Part shown: positions 49,647 to 58,151 of the stretch, one piece after another | Numbering within the stretch: position 1 is the stretch's first letter | Layout of the letters: each line of letters opens with the position of its first letter | Assembly (NCBI GenBank): GCA_044225795.1 | Contig: JBGAIF010000001.1 | Coordinates: 868,001-932,000, forward strand | Direction: 5' to 3' | Source of the DNA: Nemorincola sp044225795 | Lineage (GTDB): Bacteria; Bacteroidota; Bacteroidia; Chitinophagales; Chitinophagaceae | DNA: 64,000 nucleotides | Program-made: the position numbers and the translations under genes | The notes under the pieces: generated by a model | What the model saw: only the letters and a program-made list of their open reading frames with translations | The model's database searches: none | What the model was told of the DNA's origin: nothing

Positions 49647-51066
49647 GTTTATTCTGCACATTCTTGAAGAAATCCTCGGTTCAATAATTGAGTTATTCTT
49701 TGACTACCTCAATTCTCTTATAAAACCGAAACACAAAACAGAGTATGATGCAGACTTTCTGCCCAGGAGTGAAATCCTCTCAAAGGAGAATCAGGGGTTT
49801 TGTTTGAATGGTAAGGAATCGTTGACCATTGAAGATTCATTCAAGAATGCCCTGATTATTGGCAGCACTGGCGCTTTCAAATCGTCAGGGGTACTAATTC
49901 CAAGCCTCCTGAGAATGGCTGAAAATGCGAGTATAGTTGTAACCGATTTCTCCGGTGAATTACTTCTTAAGACAAGTGGAGCATTGCTTGCTAATGGCTA
50001 TGACATAAGCGTTTTAGACTTCGGGAATCCGGAGTTGTCAGAGGGCTACAACCCACTTGGAAACTTGTCTAATTCAATGTCGGAAGTTCAAAAACTGAGC
50101 AAGGCAGAAATAGCTACAGAGATGGGAACAGGAGGCAAAGACCCGTTTTGGAATTTGGCAGCAGAAGGGTTGATGACACTAATAACAAAGTTCGTGTTAA
50201 AACACGTACCTAAAGAACATCACTCCCTGTTTACCGTCTATACTCTTATCTCAATGATTGGGTCTGCGCATGAAAAAGTAGATCGCTTGTTTGTCCGTGC
50301 CAATGATGCGGAACTGCTTAACGAATACAAGACTTTCGTTGCTTATGGTGACAAGGTTGTCGCCAGCATCATCGCCACCTGTAGGGCTGCCCTTGCCATA
50401 TTTGGTACTGATCCCGCTGTTGCGCTAACAACTAGCCATAACACGATTGACTTCACTTCTTTCAGGAAGCAAAAGAAAGTACTGTACATCAAAACCAATA
50501 CTAAGGATATGCGATACTACAGCCTTATTACTTCAATCTTTCTCGATCAGTTCTTTGGAGCAATAATGACCCGTCTGCCGGACAAAAAAGACTTGCCTAT
50601 ATTCTTCCTCATTGATGAAGCAAGTAGTCTCAGATTCGATAACCTGCAACTAATTATTGCCAACATCAGAAAATACAATGCGGGAATACTACAGGTATAT
50701 CAATCTGCGGCCCAGCTAGTGGACTTGTACGGGCAGCCCATAGCAAGAGCAATTACGGAGAATAGCTACACGCGGGTATATATGCCAGGGCAACCAATTA
50801 ATGTTGCGCAGGAACTGGAAGCCACACTAGGGAAGTTTGAGTATGCAGATGAGAAGGATATCAGACACATTCGGCCTCTCCTCACAGCAGATGAAATACG
50901 AAAGCTAGATGAAAGCCTAATACTGTGTGGTAACAAAGCTGCGGTTAAAACGAAGATTACTCCCTATTTCAAGCAGCCAAAACTTAGAAAGCTGACAGAG
51001 TTACCACCGTATGTACCTACAAATAAGCTGCCATTTTCACAACCACCAGTATTGTCACTTGATTAG
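49630..51066 (+). CDS. traG: VirD4/TraG-type coupling protein (T4CP)
   Basis: 478 residues. The N terminus has a short hydrophobic/amphipathic stretch (VIKFILHILEEILGSIIELFF). The P-loop is IGSTGAFKSSGVL (about residue 77), a relaxed Walker A as in TraG-like proteins, followed by VVTDFSGELLLKTSG. Walker B is IFFLIDEASSLRF (about 330), and an NIRKYNAGILQVYQS block follows. T4CPs hand the relaxase-DNA complex to a type IV secretion channel. With relaxase and MobC-like genes directly after it, this is the transfer coupling protein of the element. Confidence 0.9.
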   Translation: MVQVIKFILHILEEILGSIIELFFDYLNSLIKPKHKTEYDADFLPRSEILSKENQGFCLNGKESLTIEDSFKNALIIGSTGAFKSSGVLIPSLLRMAENASIVVTDFSGELLLKTSGALLANGYDISVLDFGNPELSEGYNPLGNLSNSMSEVQKLSKAEIATEMGTGGKDPFWNLAAEGLMTLITKFVLKHVPKEHHSLFTVYTLISMIGSAHEKVDRLFVRANDAELLNEYKTFVAYGDKVVASIIATCRAALAIFGTDPAVALTTSHNTIDFTSFRKQKKVLYIKTNTKDMRYYSLITSIFLDQFFGAIMTRLPDKKDLPIFFLIDEASSLRFDNLQLIIANIRKYNAGILQVYQSAAQLVDLYGQPIARAITENSYTRVYMPGQPINVAQELEATLGKFEYADEKDIRHIRPLLTADEIRKLDESLILCGNKAAVKTKITPYFKQPKLRKLTELPPYVPTNKLPFSQPPVLSLD

Positions 51067-51067
51067 T

Positions 51068-51544
51068 ATGAAGCGGAAAATCAAACAGAAAAGCGGTTTG
51101 TATGCTTACCTCAACAAAATGAAGCTGTTTGAGAATGGCACGGACGAAGACTTTATACTGGCACGGAAGGAATACTGGCGCACGTATAAGGCTACTTGGG
51201 CTAAGGGTATGCGAAGTGCAAAGAAGGAATACAGGGTATATCTGTCAGAAAGAGAAGAGAGAGATTTGATTGCAGCAGCTAAGCAGCATCACAGAAGCTG
51301 CACTAAGTATCTAAAGGAAGCCGCATTCAGCTACATGAACAAACGGTATTTAGTTCCAGATGAATTAAGTATCGGCATCGTAAAACAACTGCTTGCCATG
51401 AACTACAATGCTCTGAAAGAGTTGTTTGATAACAATGCACTTCCTCTTGTGGTTGGCCGAGAGGTCATAGAGAAAATGCAGCAGTTGGAACACTCGGTAT
51501 TAAGTAGTTTATATAACCCAAAGGAAATACAAAATGACCTGTGA
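51068..51544 (+). CDS. mobC: MobC-like relaxosome accessory protein
   Basis: 158 residues from the ATG at 51068. The central segment YRVYLSEREERDLIAAAKQH then SCTKYLKEAAFSYMN resembles the ribbon-helix-helix-like core of MobC, which binds the transfer origin beside the relaxase. It lies 1 base after the coupling-protein stop and overlaps the relaxase start by 4 bases. A role in origin binding fits this place; the similarity is by pattern. Confidence 0.75.
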   Translation: MKRKIKQKSGLYAYLNKMKLFENGTDEDFILARKEYWRTYKATWAKGMRSAKKEYRVYLSEREERDLIAAAKQHHRSCTKYLKEAAFSYMNKRYLVPDELSIGIVKQLLAMNYNALKELFDNNALPLVVGREVIEKMQQLEHSVLSSLYNPKEIQNDL

Positions 51545-52800
51545 TAGTAAAGTGTTTATCAAGAAAATCAAATGTAGACCAGCTAATCAAGTATGTCTTA
51601 CAAGACTGCAAGATGAATCCGGCCAAACAGGAGAAAACCCTTAAGCCAATTCATGTGCGTGGTGTGCATTTGACTGAGACGGACATAAAGTATCTCTATG
51701 CTGAAGGCGCGGATAGTGCATTTCTGAGAGAGTTTAAAGAAAGTGAACTGAACGGAAATTCAAAGGAGTTTATAGCAAAATACGTTGCCGACAATGTTCG
51801 GACAGTAGGAAATGAGGTAGATACCTTTTCAGGAGTTTTGATAAAACACAACTTGAGATCACGCTCAATTCCTGGATTCATTAAAGCGTTCAAGGAAAAT
51901 GAAGACTTGAGAAAGCATGTGCGCAGTAACAATGTAAAAGCATATCACCACATCATCTCCTTTTCAGGACTTGATAAGGACAAGATAGACGAGGCAATTC
52001 TAAAGGACATCGCCCAAAAGTATATCTCGCTGCGAGGTGAAAGCAGCTTATATGTTGGTGCTGTTCATAGAGACAAAGAGCATACTCACATACATATCGT
52101 ACAGAGTGGGACGCAATATGGTACTGGATTGGCAAACCGAGTATCGAAACAGGAGTTTCAAGAAATGAAGATACAGCTACAGGAGTATCAAAAAGAGAAA
52201 TATCCTGAGCTAGTAAACAGTACACCCAATCACGGAGTAGGAAACAGTAAAACAAAGCGCATGGCCACCGAAAAAAATATAAACGCGAACGAACGCAATG
52301 GAGACAAGAAAATGGCATTGGCTGCATTTCTCCTCTCGTCATTTGCAAAATCTACTTCAAAAGAGGAATTCCTAAGCGACATAACTAAAAATGGTCATGA
52401 GCCATACTATCGCAATGGCAAGCTTCAGGGAGTGAAATACAATGGAGAACAAAAGTTCAGATTCACTTCACTTGGTATTCGGCAAATTATGGATGATGTG
52501 AACCAAAAAATCGACAGGGAGAAAATGGAGTTACAAGAGATTGAGCAACTAAGAAGTGGAAGAAAGGAACGTGCCCTTGAAACAAACAGACAAACAAAAA
52601 GGCCATACGAAGAAACTGTAAAAGGTAAGACAGATGATGAGATTCGCTCAGTACAACAAGACATGCTAAATCAAAGCCGAGACTTTGAAAAAGAACATGG
52701 TATTGATACAAGTTCAAACCCCAAACAAGATGATGTCCATGAACGTACAAGCGAATCGGAAGAACGCAGCCAAGATGAGGAATTCGAAATAGACAAATAG
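51541..52800 (+). CDS. mobA: Relaxase / mobilisation nuclease
   Basis: 419 residues, starting with GTG at 51541 that overlaps the upstream stop (GTGA). The N-terminal relaxase domain has the metal-binding triple-His motif HTHIHIVQSG (about residue 183) with a preceding YVGAVHRDKE, and a strand AYHHIISFSG (about 135). A catalytic Tyr is expected near the N terminus (YVLQD at about 18). From residue 240 the chain is a charged, Glu/Lys-rich tail. It nicks at the transfer origin and pilots the strand. The family is MOBP/MOBV-like; I cannot place it further. The origin itself was not found. Confidence 0.88.
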   Translation: MIVKCLSRKSNVDQLIKYVLQDCKMNPAKQEKTLKPIHVRGVHLTETDIKYLYAEGADSAFLREFKESELNGNSKEFIAKYVADNVRTVGNEVDTFSGVLIKHNLRSRSIPGFIKAFKENEDLRKHVRSNNVKAYHHIISFSGLDKDKIDEAILKDIAQKYISLRGESSLYVGAVHRDKEHTHIHIVQSGTQYGTGLANRVSKQEFQEMKIQLQEYQKEKYPELVNSTPNHGVGNSKTKRMATEKNINANERNGDKKMALAAFLLSSFAKSTSKEEFLSDITKNGHEPYYRNGKLQGVKYNGEQKFRFTSLGIRQIMDDVNQKIDREKMELQEIEQLRSGRKERALETNRQTKRPYEETVKGKTDDEIRSVQQDMLNQSRDFEKEHGIDTSSNPKQDDVHERTSESEERSQDEEFEIDK

Positions 52801-52821
52801 CTAAAACCCCAAACAGACTGT

Positions 52822-53094
52822 ATGGAAATTGAAATCATTACGAAACGAGACCTTGAGGATTTCAGAAACAGGCTTATTCAAGAAATCGCTCAGTTAATAG
52901 GAATTCGCAAACCCGAAACGGAAAAGGAATATCTCCGATCAAAAGAAGTGCGCAAACTACTTGGTGGCATCTCAAATGGAACCCTTCAGAATCTGCGGGT
53001 AAAAGGACTACTTAAACCTTCAAAAATTGAGGGTGTGTATTACTACAAACTATCCGAGGTAACGGCCCTATTAAATGGAGGCACGAGAATATAA
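52822..53094 (+). CDS. Helix-turn-helix protein, excisionase-like
   Basis: 90 residues. After a charged N-terminal helix comes EYLRSKEVRKLLGGISNGTLQNLRVKGLLKPSKIEGVYYYKLSEV (pattern summarised: YL-x-S-K-E-V-x-x-L-L-x-I-S-x-x-T-L-x-N-L-R), which is the MerR-like winged helix of Bacteroidota excisionase and HTH_17 proteins. It probably directs excision or regulates the transfer genes. Its 3' end overlaps the next gene by 20 bases. Confidence 0.8.
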   Translation: MEIEIITKRDLEDFRNRLIQEIAQLIGIRKPETEKEYLRSKEVRKLLGGISNGTLQNLRVKGLLKPSKIEGVYYYKLSEVTALLNGGTRI

Positions 53095-53410
53095 CGTTAA
53101 GGATGGCTTTTCAGCTTTCTTGCACACCGCTCAATGCGATGCAAGGCTTTCGTATATTCATATAAGTATCTACGCTGTTCTTTTTGATTTGTTCCTACAC
53201 AGCAATGGGCAGAGTTCATTTTCAATATCGCGCAAGTCGGTAATGTCCTTGTCTAAAATTAAGAGTACGGCAACTTATCACAAATGCATGTCAGAGTTGC
53301 ACGAATTTGGGTACATCTCGTACCTTCCCTCATATCACCCTGCGATTGGAAGCATAGTTGATATAAGTGGGGGCTGGATTAAAAGTTGCGTTCAAGGACT
53401 AAAAAAGTAA
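53075..53410 (+). CDS. Winged-helix-like protein of mobile elements
   Basis: 111 residues. LSYIHISIYAVLFDLF is a first helix; SFSISRKSVMSLSKIKSTATYHKCMSELHEFGYISYLP fits a winged helix with its recognition helix and wing, as in small regulators or replication initiator fragments of Bacteroidota elements. It overlaps the upstream HTH gene by 20 bases and the convergent small gene by 19. It may bind the nearby TTTAAA array at 53711-53749. Confidence 0.7.
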   Translation: MEAREYNVKDGFSAFLHTAQCDARLSYIHISIYAVLFDLFLHSNGQSSFSISRKSVMSLSKIKSTATYHKCMSELHEFGYISYLPSYHPAIGSIVDISGGWIKSCVQGLKK

Positions 53411-53574
53411 TGTCTTATGGCAGCACCCAGGATTGATAGGAGCGCTACGATAATTGCCCACTTAATTCTGAAATTGTATTGCTGGGCTTTAAATTTTAAT
53501 ACGTCTTCAGCGGTGCCGGAGATTTCTTCTTTTTTGTTCTTGTAAACGAAACTCGGTTTTTTGTTTATCGACAT
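53392..53574 (-). CDS. Small tail-anchored membrane protein
   Basis: 60 residues from the ATG at 53574 (an upstream in-frame ATG at 53709 lies inside the predicted promoter). The chain is SINKKPSFVYKNKKEEISGT, a charged middle, and one C-terminal membrane helix (WAIIVALLSILGAAI) followed by HYFFSP. A TAAATTTG box on the minus strand (53707-53714) may drive it. No family recognised. Confidence 0.45.
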   Translation of the reverse strand: MSINKKPSFVYKNKKEEISGTAEDVLKFKAQQYNFRIKWAIIVALLSILGAAIRHYFFSP

Positions 53575-53705
53575 AGCACTAACATTTAAGTTGAACAGAA
53601 GGTTATCACCTAATGTTGCTATGTCAAGGCGGGGTACATTATGCCCTGTGAAGGACAGAGCAAAAATAACTGGCGATTGTTGAAGAAAAAAATCGCCTAA
53701 AAAAC

Positions 53706-53771
53706 GCAAATTTAAATGGCGTTTAAAACCCCTTTAAACTGCCTTTAAAATTTTTCAGGTTTTAAATTTGC
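53706..53771. repeat. TTTAAA array with 11-bp period between divergent promoter boxes
   Basis: TTTAAA occurs at 53711, 53722, 53733 and 53744, exactly 11 bases apart (one helical turn), and again at 53761. The outer copies lie in an inverted repeat, GCAAATTTAAA (53706-53716) and TTTAAATTTGC (53761-53771), each of which also contains a TAAATTTG promoter box pointing outwards (minus 53707-53714, plus 53763-53770). It looks like a cooperative operator, or an iteron array. Between 53772 and 53889 there is also TTGACT/AGTCAA and an ATATCCACA site. Confidence 0.7.
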
Positions 53772-53889
53772 ATAACTTTAACAAAAAAGCGCTAATTCTT
53801 GACTTTTGAGTGTCTATAGTCAAGCACGATTATAAGTATATCCACAACAATAATGTCCTCAAGCTATAAAAGTAAGGTTGTATTTTAAT

Positions 53890-54408
53890 CTATTTTATGA
53901 AAGTATCATCATCAAATAAATCACTTTCGTTTTTTGGGGAGTTCGATTCTTCTTCCCCCGCAAATTCCTCGGTTTCGGCTTCGCTGTCGTTCCTGTGCAA
54001 ATCATCATGATTCATTTCGATCAAGCCATTTTCTTTCATTTTTGAAACAAAAAAAGGAGCATCTTCTGTTAAGTGACTACCATCTTCACGAGGTTGTCCA
54101 TCATCGGGACGTGTATATACTGATGCCCCCATATTAGCAATAAATAACTCAATTGCTGCTTTTCCTAAGCCTTTGTTTTTCAAACCAGTTGGCGCGTACA
54201 TACGTTTCAAAAGAAACTCCGTTCCATTTTCGTGTTCATCATGAAATTCAAACTCTCCATCAAGTTCATCACCTGTTACAGAATCATAAAATGTAACTGC
54301 ATTTGAAAAATCGTCAAACTTCAACGTAATTAGTCGGCCATTATCAAGCTGATAATCTCTTTCATTGGTTCTGTCTCGCAGTAAATTTGCTGTGGCCATA
54401 TTTATCAA
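53890..54408 (-). CDS. GNAT-like protein with acidic tail
   Basis: 172 residues. An N-terminal beta-rich segment (RLITLKFDDFSNAVTFYDS and LDGEFEFHDE) is followed by YAPTGLKNKGLGKAAIELF, where the G-L-G-K-A-A pattern resembles the acetyl-CoA loop of GNAT proteins, then ASVYTRPDDGQPREDG, and APFFVSKMKENGLI, which resembles motif B. The last 40 residues are highly acidic (EAETEEFAGEEESNSP). It is the last gene before attR. Its function, and whether it binds acetyl-CoA at all, is open. Confidence 0.6.
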   Translation of the reverse strand: MINMATANLLRDRTNERDYQLDNGRLITLKFDDFSNAVTFYDSVTGDELDGEFEFHDEHENGTEFLLKRMYAPTGLKNKGLGKAAIELFIANMGASVYTRPDDGQPREDGSHLTEDAPFFVSKMKENGLIEMNHDDLHRNDSEAETEEFAGEEESNSPKNESDLFDDDTFIK

Positions 54409-54564
54409 TATTTACCTAAAGTTATCAACTTTTATTTTTAAGAAAAGCTATCTTTGCAATAGTCTTTAGCTACAGTTTTTCTGAAGGTGCTAAATTCGGA
54501 AGTAGACGGTAAAACGATCTTTCATCTTATTGATTTACAATACTAATCGGCGTTAGGTTCTGTA

Positions 54565-54683
54565 CCCGCCGGCTCCACTTAGTACAGTATCAAAAGATGT
54601 TAAAAGCTCTGAAACCGTTGGTATCAGGGTTTTTTCATTTTAGCCTTGTATCAAAACTTTCAAATTTTCACAAACATCAGGTG
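54565..54683 (+). repeat. Right attachment repeat (attR)
   Basis: 119-bp copy of the attL repeat with three substitutions (C to T at 54601, CTA to CCT-type change near 54644-54646) and one deleted C before the T-run. The bases immediately upstream, GGTTCTGTA, are like a mutated ssrA T arm (GGTTCGAAT), which suggests the element's own site carries a longer degenerate copy of the tmRNA 3' end. Confidence 0.88.
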
Positions 54684-54752
54684 AGTCAATAGACAGTAAG
54701 GGTAAGATACACTAAGCTAACCGGTCAGATTTTGTTATTTTTTCTCGGAACC

Positions 54753-54776
54753 AGTCCCGCAATATGCGGGCTTTTT
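54753..54776 (+). terminator. Terminator downstream of attR
   Basis: CCCGC (54756-54760), loop AATAT, GCGGG (54766-54770), then CTTTTT. It lies in chromosomal DNA and probably backed up the ssrA terminator before insertion. Confidence 0.65.
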
Positions 54777-54820
54777 AATATTACCGTGATTTGGTATTAT
54801 TATAGTTCTCTTTGCTGAAA

Positions 54821-55994
54821 ATGAACACTCCCGGTAATAAGATATACCACTCTCCTTTTAATATAACCGTGCTGGTAGCGGGTATCGGCTTTTTTATAGA
54901 TGCCTTCGATCTGTTTCTGTTCAATGTGTATCGTATCCCCTCTCTGAAGGATCTCGGGCTTTCCGGCAGCGAACTCACAGCGGCAGGCGAGCGATTGCTA
55001 TCTATACAAATGGCAGGCATGATGCTGGGAGGCATCGTCACAGGTATCTATGCGGATAAGAAAGGGCGCGTAAAGGTGTTGTTCGGGTCTATCTTACTGT
55101 ACTCCCTGGCCAATTTTGCCAATGCCTTTGTTCATGATGTCAACATTTATTCCGTAGTGCGTTTCCTGGCGGGTGTAGGTCTTGCAGGTGAACTGGGTGC
55201 CGGTATCACGCTGGTATCAGAGAGTATGTCTGTAGAAAAGCGTGGCTACGGAACCATCCTGGTGGCCACACTTGGCGCTTTAGGTGCCGTTACGGCAGGG
55301 CTTATCGGTGACCTGCTGCCCTGGAGGCAGGCATTCATGACAGCAGGTGTTGCCGGCGGTATCTTGCTGGCACTAAGAATGAGTTCGTTTGAATCATCAA
55401 TGTTCAGGGACAGCGCGTCGGTGAATGAGCAAAGAGGCTCCTTAATATTGCTTTTCTCATCACGCAGGAGGGCACTGAAATTTATCTCCTGAGATAGCTA
55501 AGGAACACGGGATACAGGGATTGAAACTATCCACCTGCTTCATTTTATTCCAGGTTGGTATCACCTGTGGCGACCTGTTGAGCGGCATGCTCAGCCAGTT
55601 GTTCAGGAGCAGGAAGAAGATATTGATTTCTTTCATGGCGTTTGGCGTCCTTTCCACACTTTACCATTTTGTAAGCGTGAATGAAGGCAGTCAATTAAAT
55701 ATCACCTCGCTGCTCATGGGGCTGGGCTGTGGCTATCTTTCCGTATTCGTTACCGCCGCTGCCGAGCATTTCGGCATCAACCTGCGGGTTACCGTTACGG
55801 CTACTGTCACCAATTTTATGAGGGGCGCTGTCGTCTTATTGATCCCCCTGCACCAGGGCATTGAGCAGGCACTGGGGCTTAGCCTTACCGGCGGCCTTAT
55901 GGTCACCGGGTGTATTGTCTGGGGCCTGGCACTTTTATCGGCATTAGTGCTGCCCGATACCTTCGGCAGGTCGTTGGCATTTACAGAGTCTTAG
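54821..55994 (+). pseudogene. MFS transporter gene disrupted by internal deletion and frameshift
   Basis: The first half (ATG 54821 to TGA 55490-55492, 223 residues) encodes membrane helices 1-6 of a sugar-type MFS protein with the loop signature GIYADKKGRVKVL and GEL-GAGITLVSE. It ends ALKFIS. The second half continues in another frame from 55488 (SPEIAKEHGIQGLK to 55994) with helices 8-12 (SRKKILISFMAFG). About 20 residues that would form helix 7 are missing at the junction, with a frame change. It may be a true pseudogene or a sequencing error. It lies directly beside the element's right end. Confidence 0.8.
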
Positions 55995-56030
55995 TGCAGC
56001 GCTGCAGGTATTTCACAGCATTATCATTTC

Positions 56031-56708
56031 CTAATCCATGAACTCCACCTCGCCGGTACCTAAGTGGTAATAGGCACCCTCTATCTTCACCTTGTTCTGT
56101 TGGGCCTGTTCTCTTATCACATCGCTGTGTGCCAGTATGTCGTTCATGGTGATGCGTATGTTCTTGCGTACCGCGTCATCCACCTTGTCCTTGGCATTGC
56201 TGTCTATGGCTGGCTTTATGTGTTCCAGCAGGTGGGTCAGGTTGCCCATCTTTACGTTGTCTATGCTCCCTTTTACTGCGCCGCAGTTCTGGTGGCCCAT
56301 CACCAGTATCAGCTCCACCTTCTTCACTTTTACGGCATACTCCAGGCTGCCCAGTATGTCTGAGTCGTCGATATTACCTGCCACGCGTATCACGAATACG
56401 TTGCCTATGCCCTGGTCAAACACGATCTCAGGCGGCACGCGGGAGTCCATACAACTCAGTATCACCGAGTGAGGATGCTGATCGTCCTTGGTGTTCTCGA
56501 TATGCTCTTCATAATCAGTATTGATCATCTCCCCGGCCAGAAAGCGTTTGTTCCCTTCTTTTAGCAAGGTGAGCGCGTCCGTCGGCTTTTCCGGATTGTA
56601 GTGCGTATTCTCATGCCATACCAGGTGGTGATGGCTGGGATGTTCGTTGCAGGCGCTTATAAAAAAGCAGAGGCATACGAATAGCAAAGATGTTCTGATG
56701 GCGTGCAT
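56031..56708 (-). CDS. Beta-type carbonic anhydrase, predicted lipoprotein
   Basis: 225 residues. The signal peptide ends in a lipobox (CLCFFISAC, Cys near residue 20). The beta-carbonic anhydrase core has the zinc ligands and dyad in SCMDSR and GHQNCGAVKGS, plus NVFVIRVAGN. It interconverts CO2 and bicarbonate with zinc. Export with a lipid anchor is less usual than the cytoplasmic form and suggests periplasmic CO2 trapping or pH control. It is monocistronic and faces the broken MFS gene. Confidence 0.9.
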   Translation of the reverse strand: MHAIRTSLLFVCLCFFISACNEHPSHHHLVWHENTHYNPEKPTDALTLLKEGNKRFLAGEMINTDYEEHIENTKDDQHPHSVILSCMDSRVPPEIVFDQGIGNVFVIRVAGNIDDSDILGSLEYAVKVKKVELILVMGHQNCGAVKGSIDNVKMGNLTHLLEHIKPAIDSNAKDKVDDAVRKNIRITMNDILAHSDVIREQAQQNKVKIEGAYYHLGTGEVEFMD

Positions 56709-56780
56709 AGATGGATGATTGAGTTAACAAGATAAGGGATACAAATAATATTTTCAAAGCAACCGACAAGTTGTTGATCG

Positions 56781-57989
56781 TCAATGACTGGGAGGCGTGT
56801 AGGAGTATGCCACCTCATACGGCACTGTATTAAGTTCGCGGGAAAGTTTGCCTAATGGCAGATCATCGGCTTGTGGTGTTGGTTCACACACAGAATAGGA
56901 CATCCCGTTATACACTATCTGCCTGCCCACCGGCTTGTCCAGTTTCACGGCAATAGTAAGATGATGCGGGAAAGCGACCACTACCATCGGCAGGTTGTAG
57001 ATCTCCTTTACCAGGCAATAGAAAAGTGCGCTGCGGTCCTCACAGTCGCTGCTGTCGTAAAGTAGTGTTTGCTCCGGAGACAAATGTTTCTCCCTTCCGA
57101 AGTTGTCCTTGTCCGGCGCATAAGAAAAAGCATAACGGGTAAAGTGCATCAGGTAGTCAACCCCCTGTTTCACGCTCATGGTGGCAATGTGTTTCTTCAG
57201 TTGGGGTATGAGGGTGTTGTAAGTCTCTCCACTCAATGGTTCGTCAAAATATAACTGGTAATCAGTCACAGGGTAGTTCACAAACATCTTCTTCACCTCA
57301 TCGTTGATCTTTACCCTGAACTGGTAGTCCACCTCGTGGTAAGTGAACTGCAATTCCTTTTCATGGTAGCTTTCCGGGTGAAAACCGGGCAAGCGCGTCA
57401 GTTTGTATGAGAATTTCCTCTTCTCTCCTGGAACGGTTATCGCTACATTCACCTGCCTGTTCTTTTCAAAATCTACATGATAGCCGTAATCGTGATAGTT
57501 CAGGCAAACATACTTTTTGTCGTTAGACATAAAGTATGGTATATCAAATACCTCATCATCACTCTGCACATAAAACAGTAGTTTGTCGCTCACTATGTTC
57601 AGCGTGGCATCATACCCCGACCTGTTCAGCAGGAACCACTTGTAGAGTGTGTACCTGAAATAGTTATCCGCCTTAGGGCTCATAGATTGTGCCGTGCGGC
57701 GCACAAGCTGGTAATAGACCCAGTCGTCCGGATGGCGTTTTTCCCGGTAGGCCAGCAAGGCATCAATTACTGGCTGAAAATCGGTGGCGCATATTCTTTC
57801 GTAGAAAGTATTGATCGAGGTGTAAGACAGGGTGTCATTGAATGTCACCTCTGCTGACCGGTTCCGGGGAAATTCAATAGTATCCCCGTAAAAGTCAAAC
57901 CTGATCTTCTTGTTGTCATCCTGTCCGTTGGTCCATCCCGGATACCCTAAGAGGATGAGTATCATCAATATGTAAGCCCTGGTATTCAA
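56781..57989 (-). CDS. Exported transglutaminase-like protein
   Basis: 402 residues with a signal peptide (YILMILILLGYPGWTNG, then QDD). The C-terminal third has a transglutaminase-like (papain-type) triad: Cys in YDSSDCEDRSALFYCL, His in AFPHHLTIAVKL, and Asp in SVCEPTPQADD. The N-terminal part is beta-rich with many aromatic residues and unknown to me. Similar proteins are common in Bacteroidota, where they may act as proteases or crosslinkers of envelope proteins. It is separate from the carbonic anhydrase gene by 72 bases on the same strand. Confidence 0.8.
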   Translation of the reverse strand: MNTRAYILMILILLGYPGWTNGQDDNKKIRFDFYGDTIEFPRNRSAEVTFNDTLSYTSINTFYERICATDFQPVIDALLAYREKRHPDDWVYYQLVRRTAQSMSPKADNYFRYTLYKWFLLNRSGYDATLNIVSDKLLFYVQSDDEVFDIPYFMSNDKKYVCLNYHDYGYHVDFEKNRQVNVAITVPGEKRKFSYKLTRLPGFHPESYHEKELQFTYHEVDYQFRVKINDEVKKMFVNYPVTDYQLYFDEPLSGETYNTLIPQLKKHIATMSVKQGVDYLMHFTRYAFSYAPDKDNFGREKHLSPEQTLLYDSSDCEDRSALFYCLVKEIYNLPMVVVAFPHHLTIAVKLDKPVGRQIVYNGMSYSVCEPTPQADDLPLGKLSRELNTVPYEVAYSYTPPSH

Positions 57990-58151
57990 TGGCTTCGCTT
58001 CACTGACATAAATTTACGATAAGATAACAATTATTTAATGTTAAGTTTTTGCCTTTGAGGTAAAAATTAATATTAGCAAGGCAGTATTATGACATATATA
58101 ACCCTGCTTGTACTTTTTTTCCCCGAATAAAGGTTTCATATTTGCCTGTCC

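Larger units (their letters stand above)
21126..54683. mobile_element. Integrative mobilisable element in the 3' end of ssrA
   Basis: About 33.5 kb bounded by imperfect 120-bp direct repeats, with a tyrosine integrase as the first gene. It is more A+T rich than the flanks. It carries metal resistance, a defence-like block, antirestriction, regulators, SSB, a VirD4-like coupling protein, MobC-like protein and relaxase, but no mating-pore proteins (no VirB4/TraG-type ATPase or Tra proteins of Bacteroidota conjugation). I therefore read it as mobilisable rather than self-conjugative. The central tRNA fragment with two further recombinases suggests it is a mosaic built by nested insertions. Confidence 0.88.

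Noticed and set aside
53711..53749. CRISPR-type repeats
   Set aside because: The TTTAAA units are six bases at an 11-base period with no separate spacers, and no cas genes exist in the window. No CRISPR array was seen elsewhere.
21126..54683. Self-transmissible conjugative element
   Set aside because: Relaxase and coupling protein are present but I found no VirB4-like ATPase, no TraI-TraQ-like pore proteins and no pilus genes, so self-transfer is not supported.
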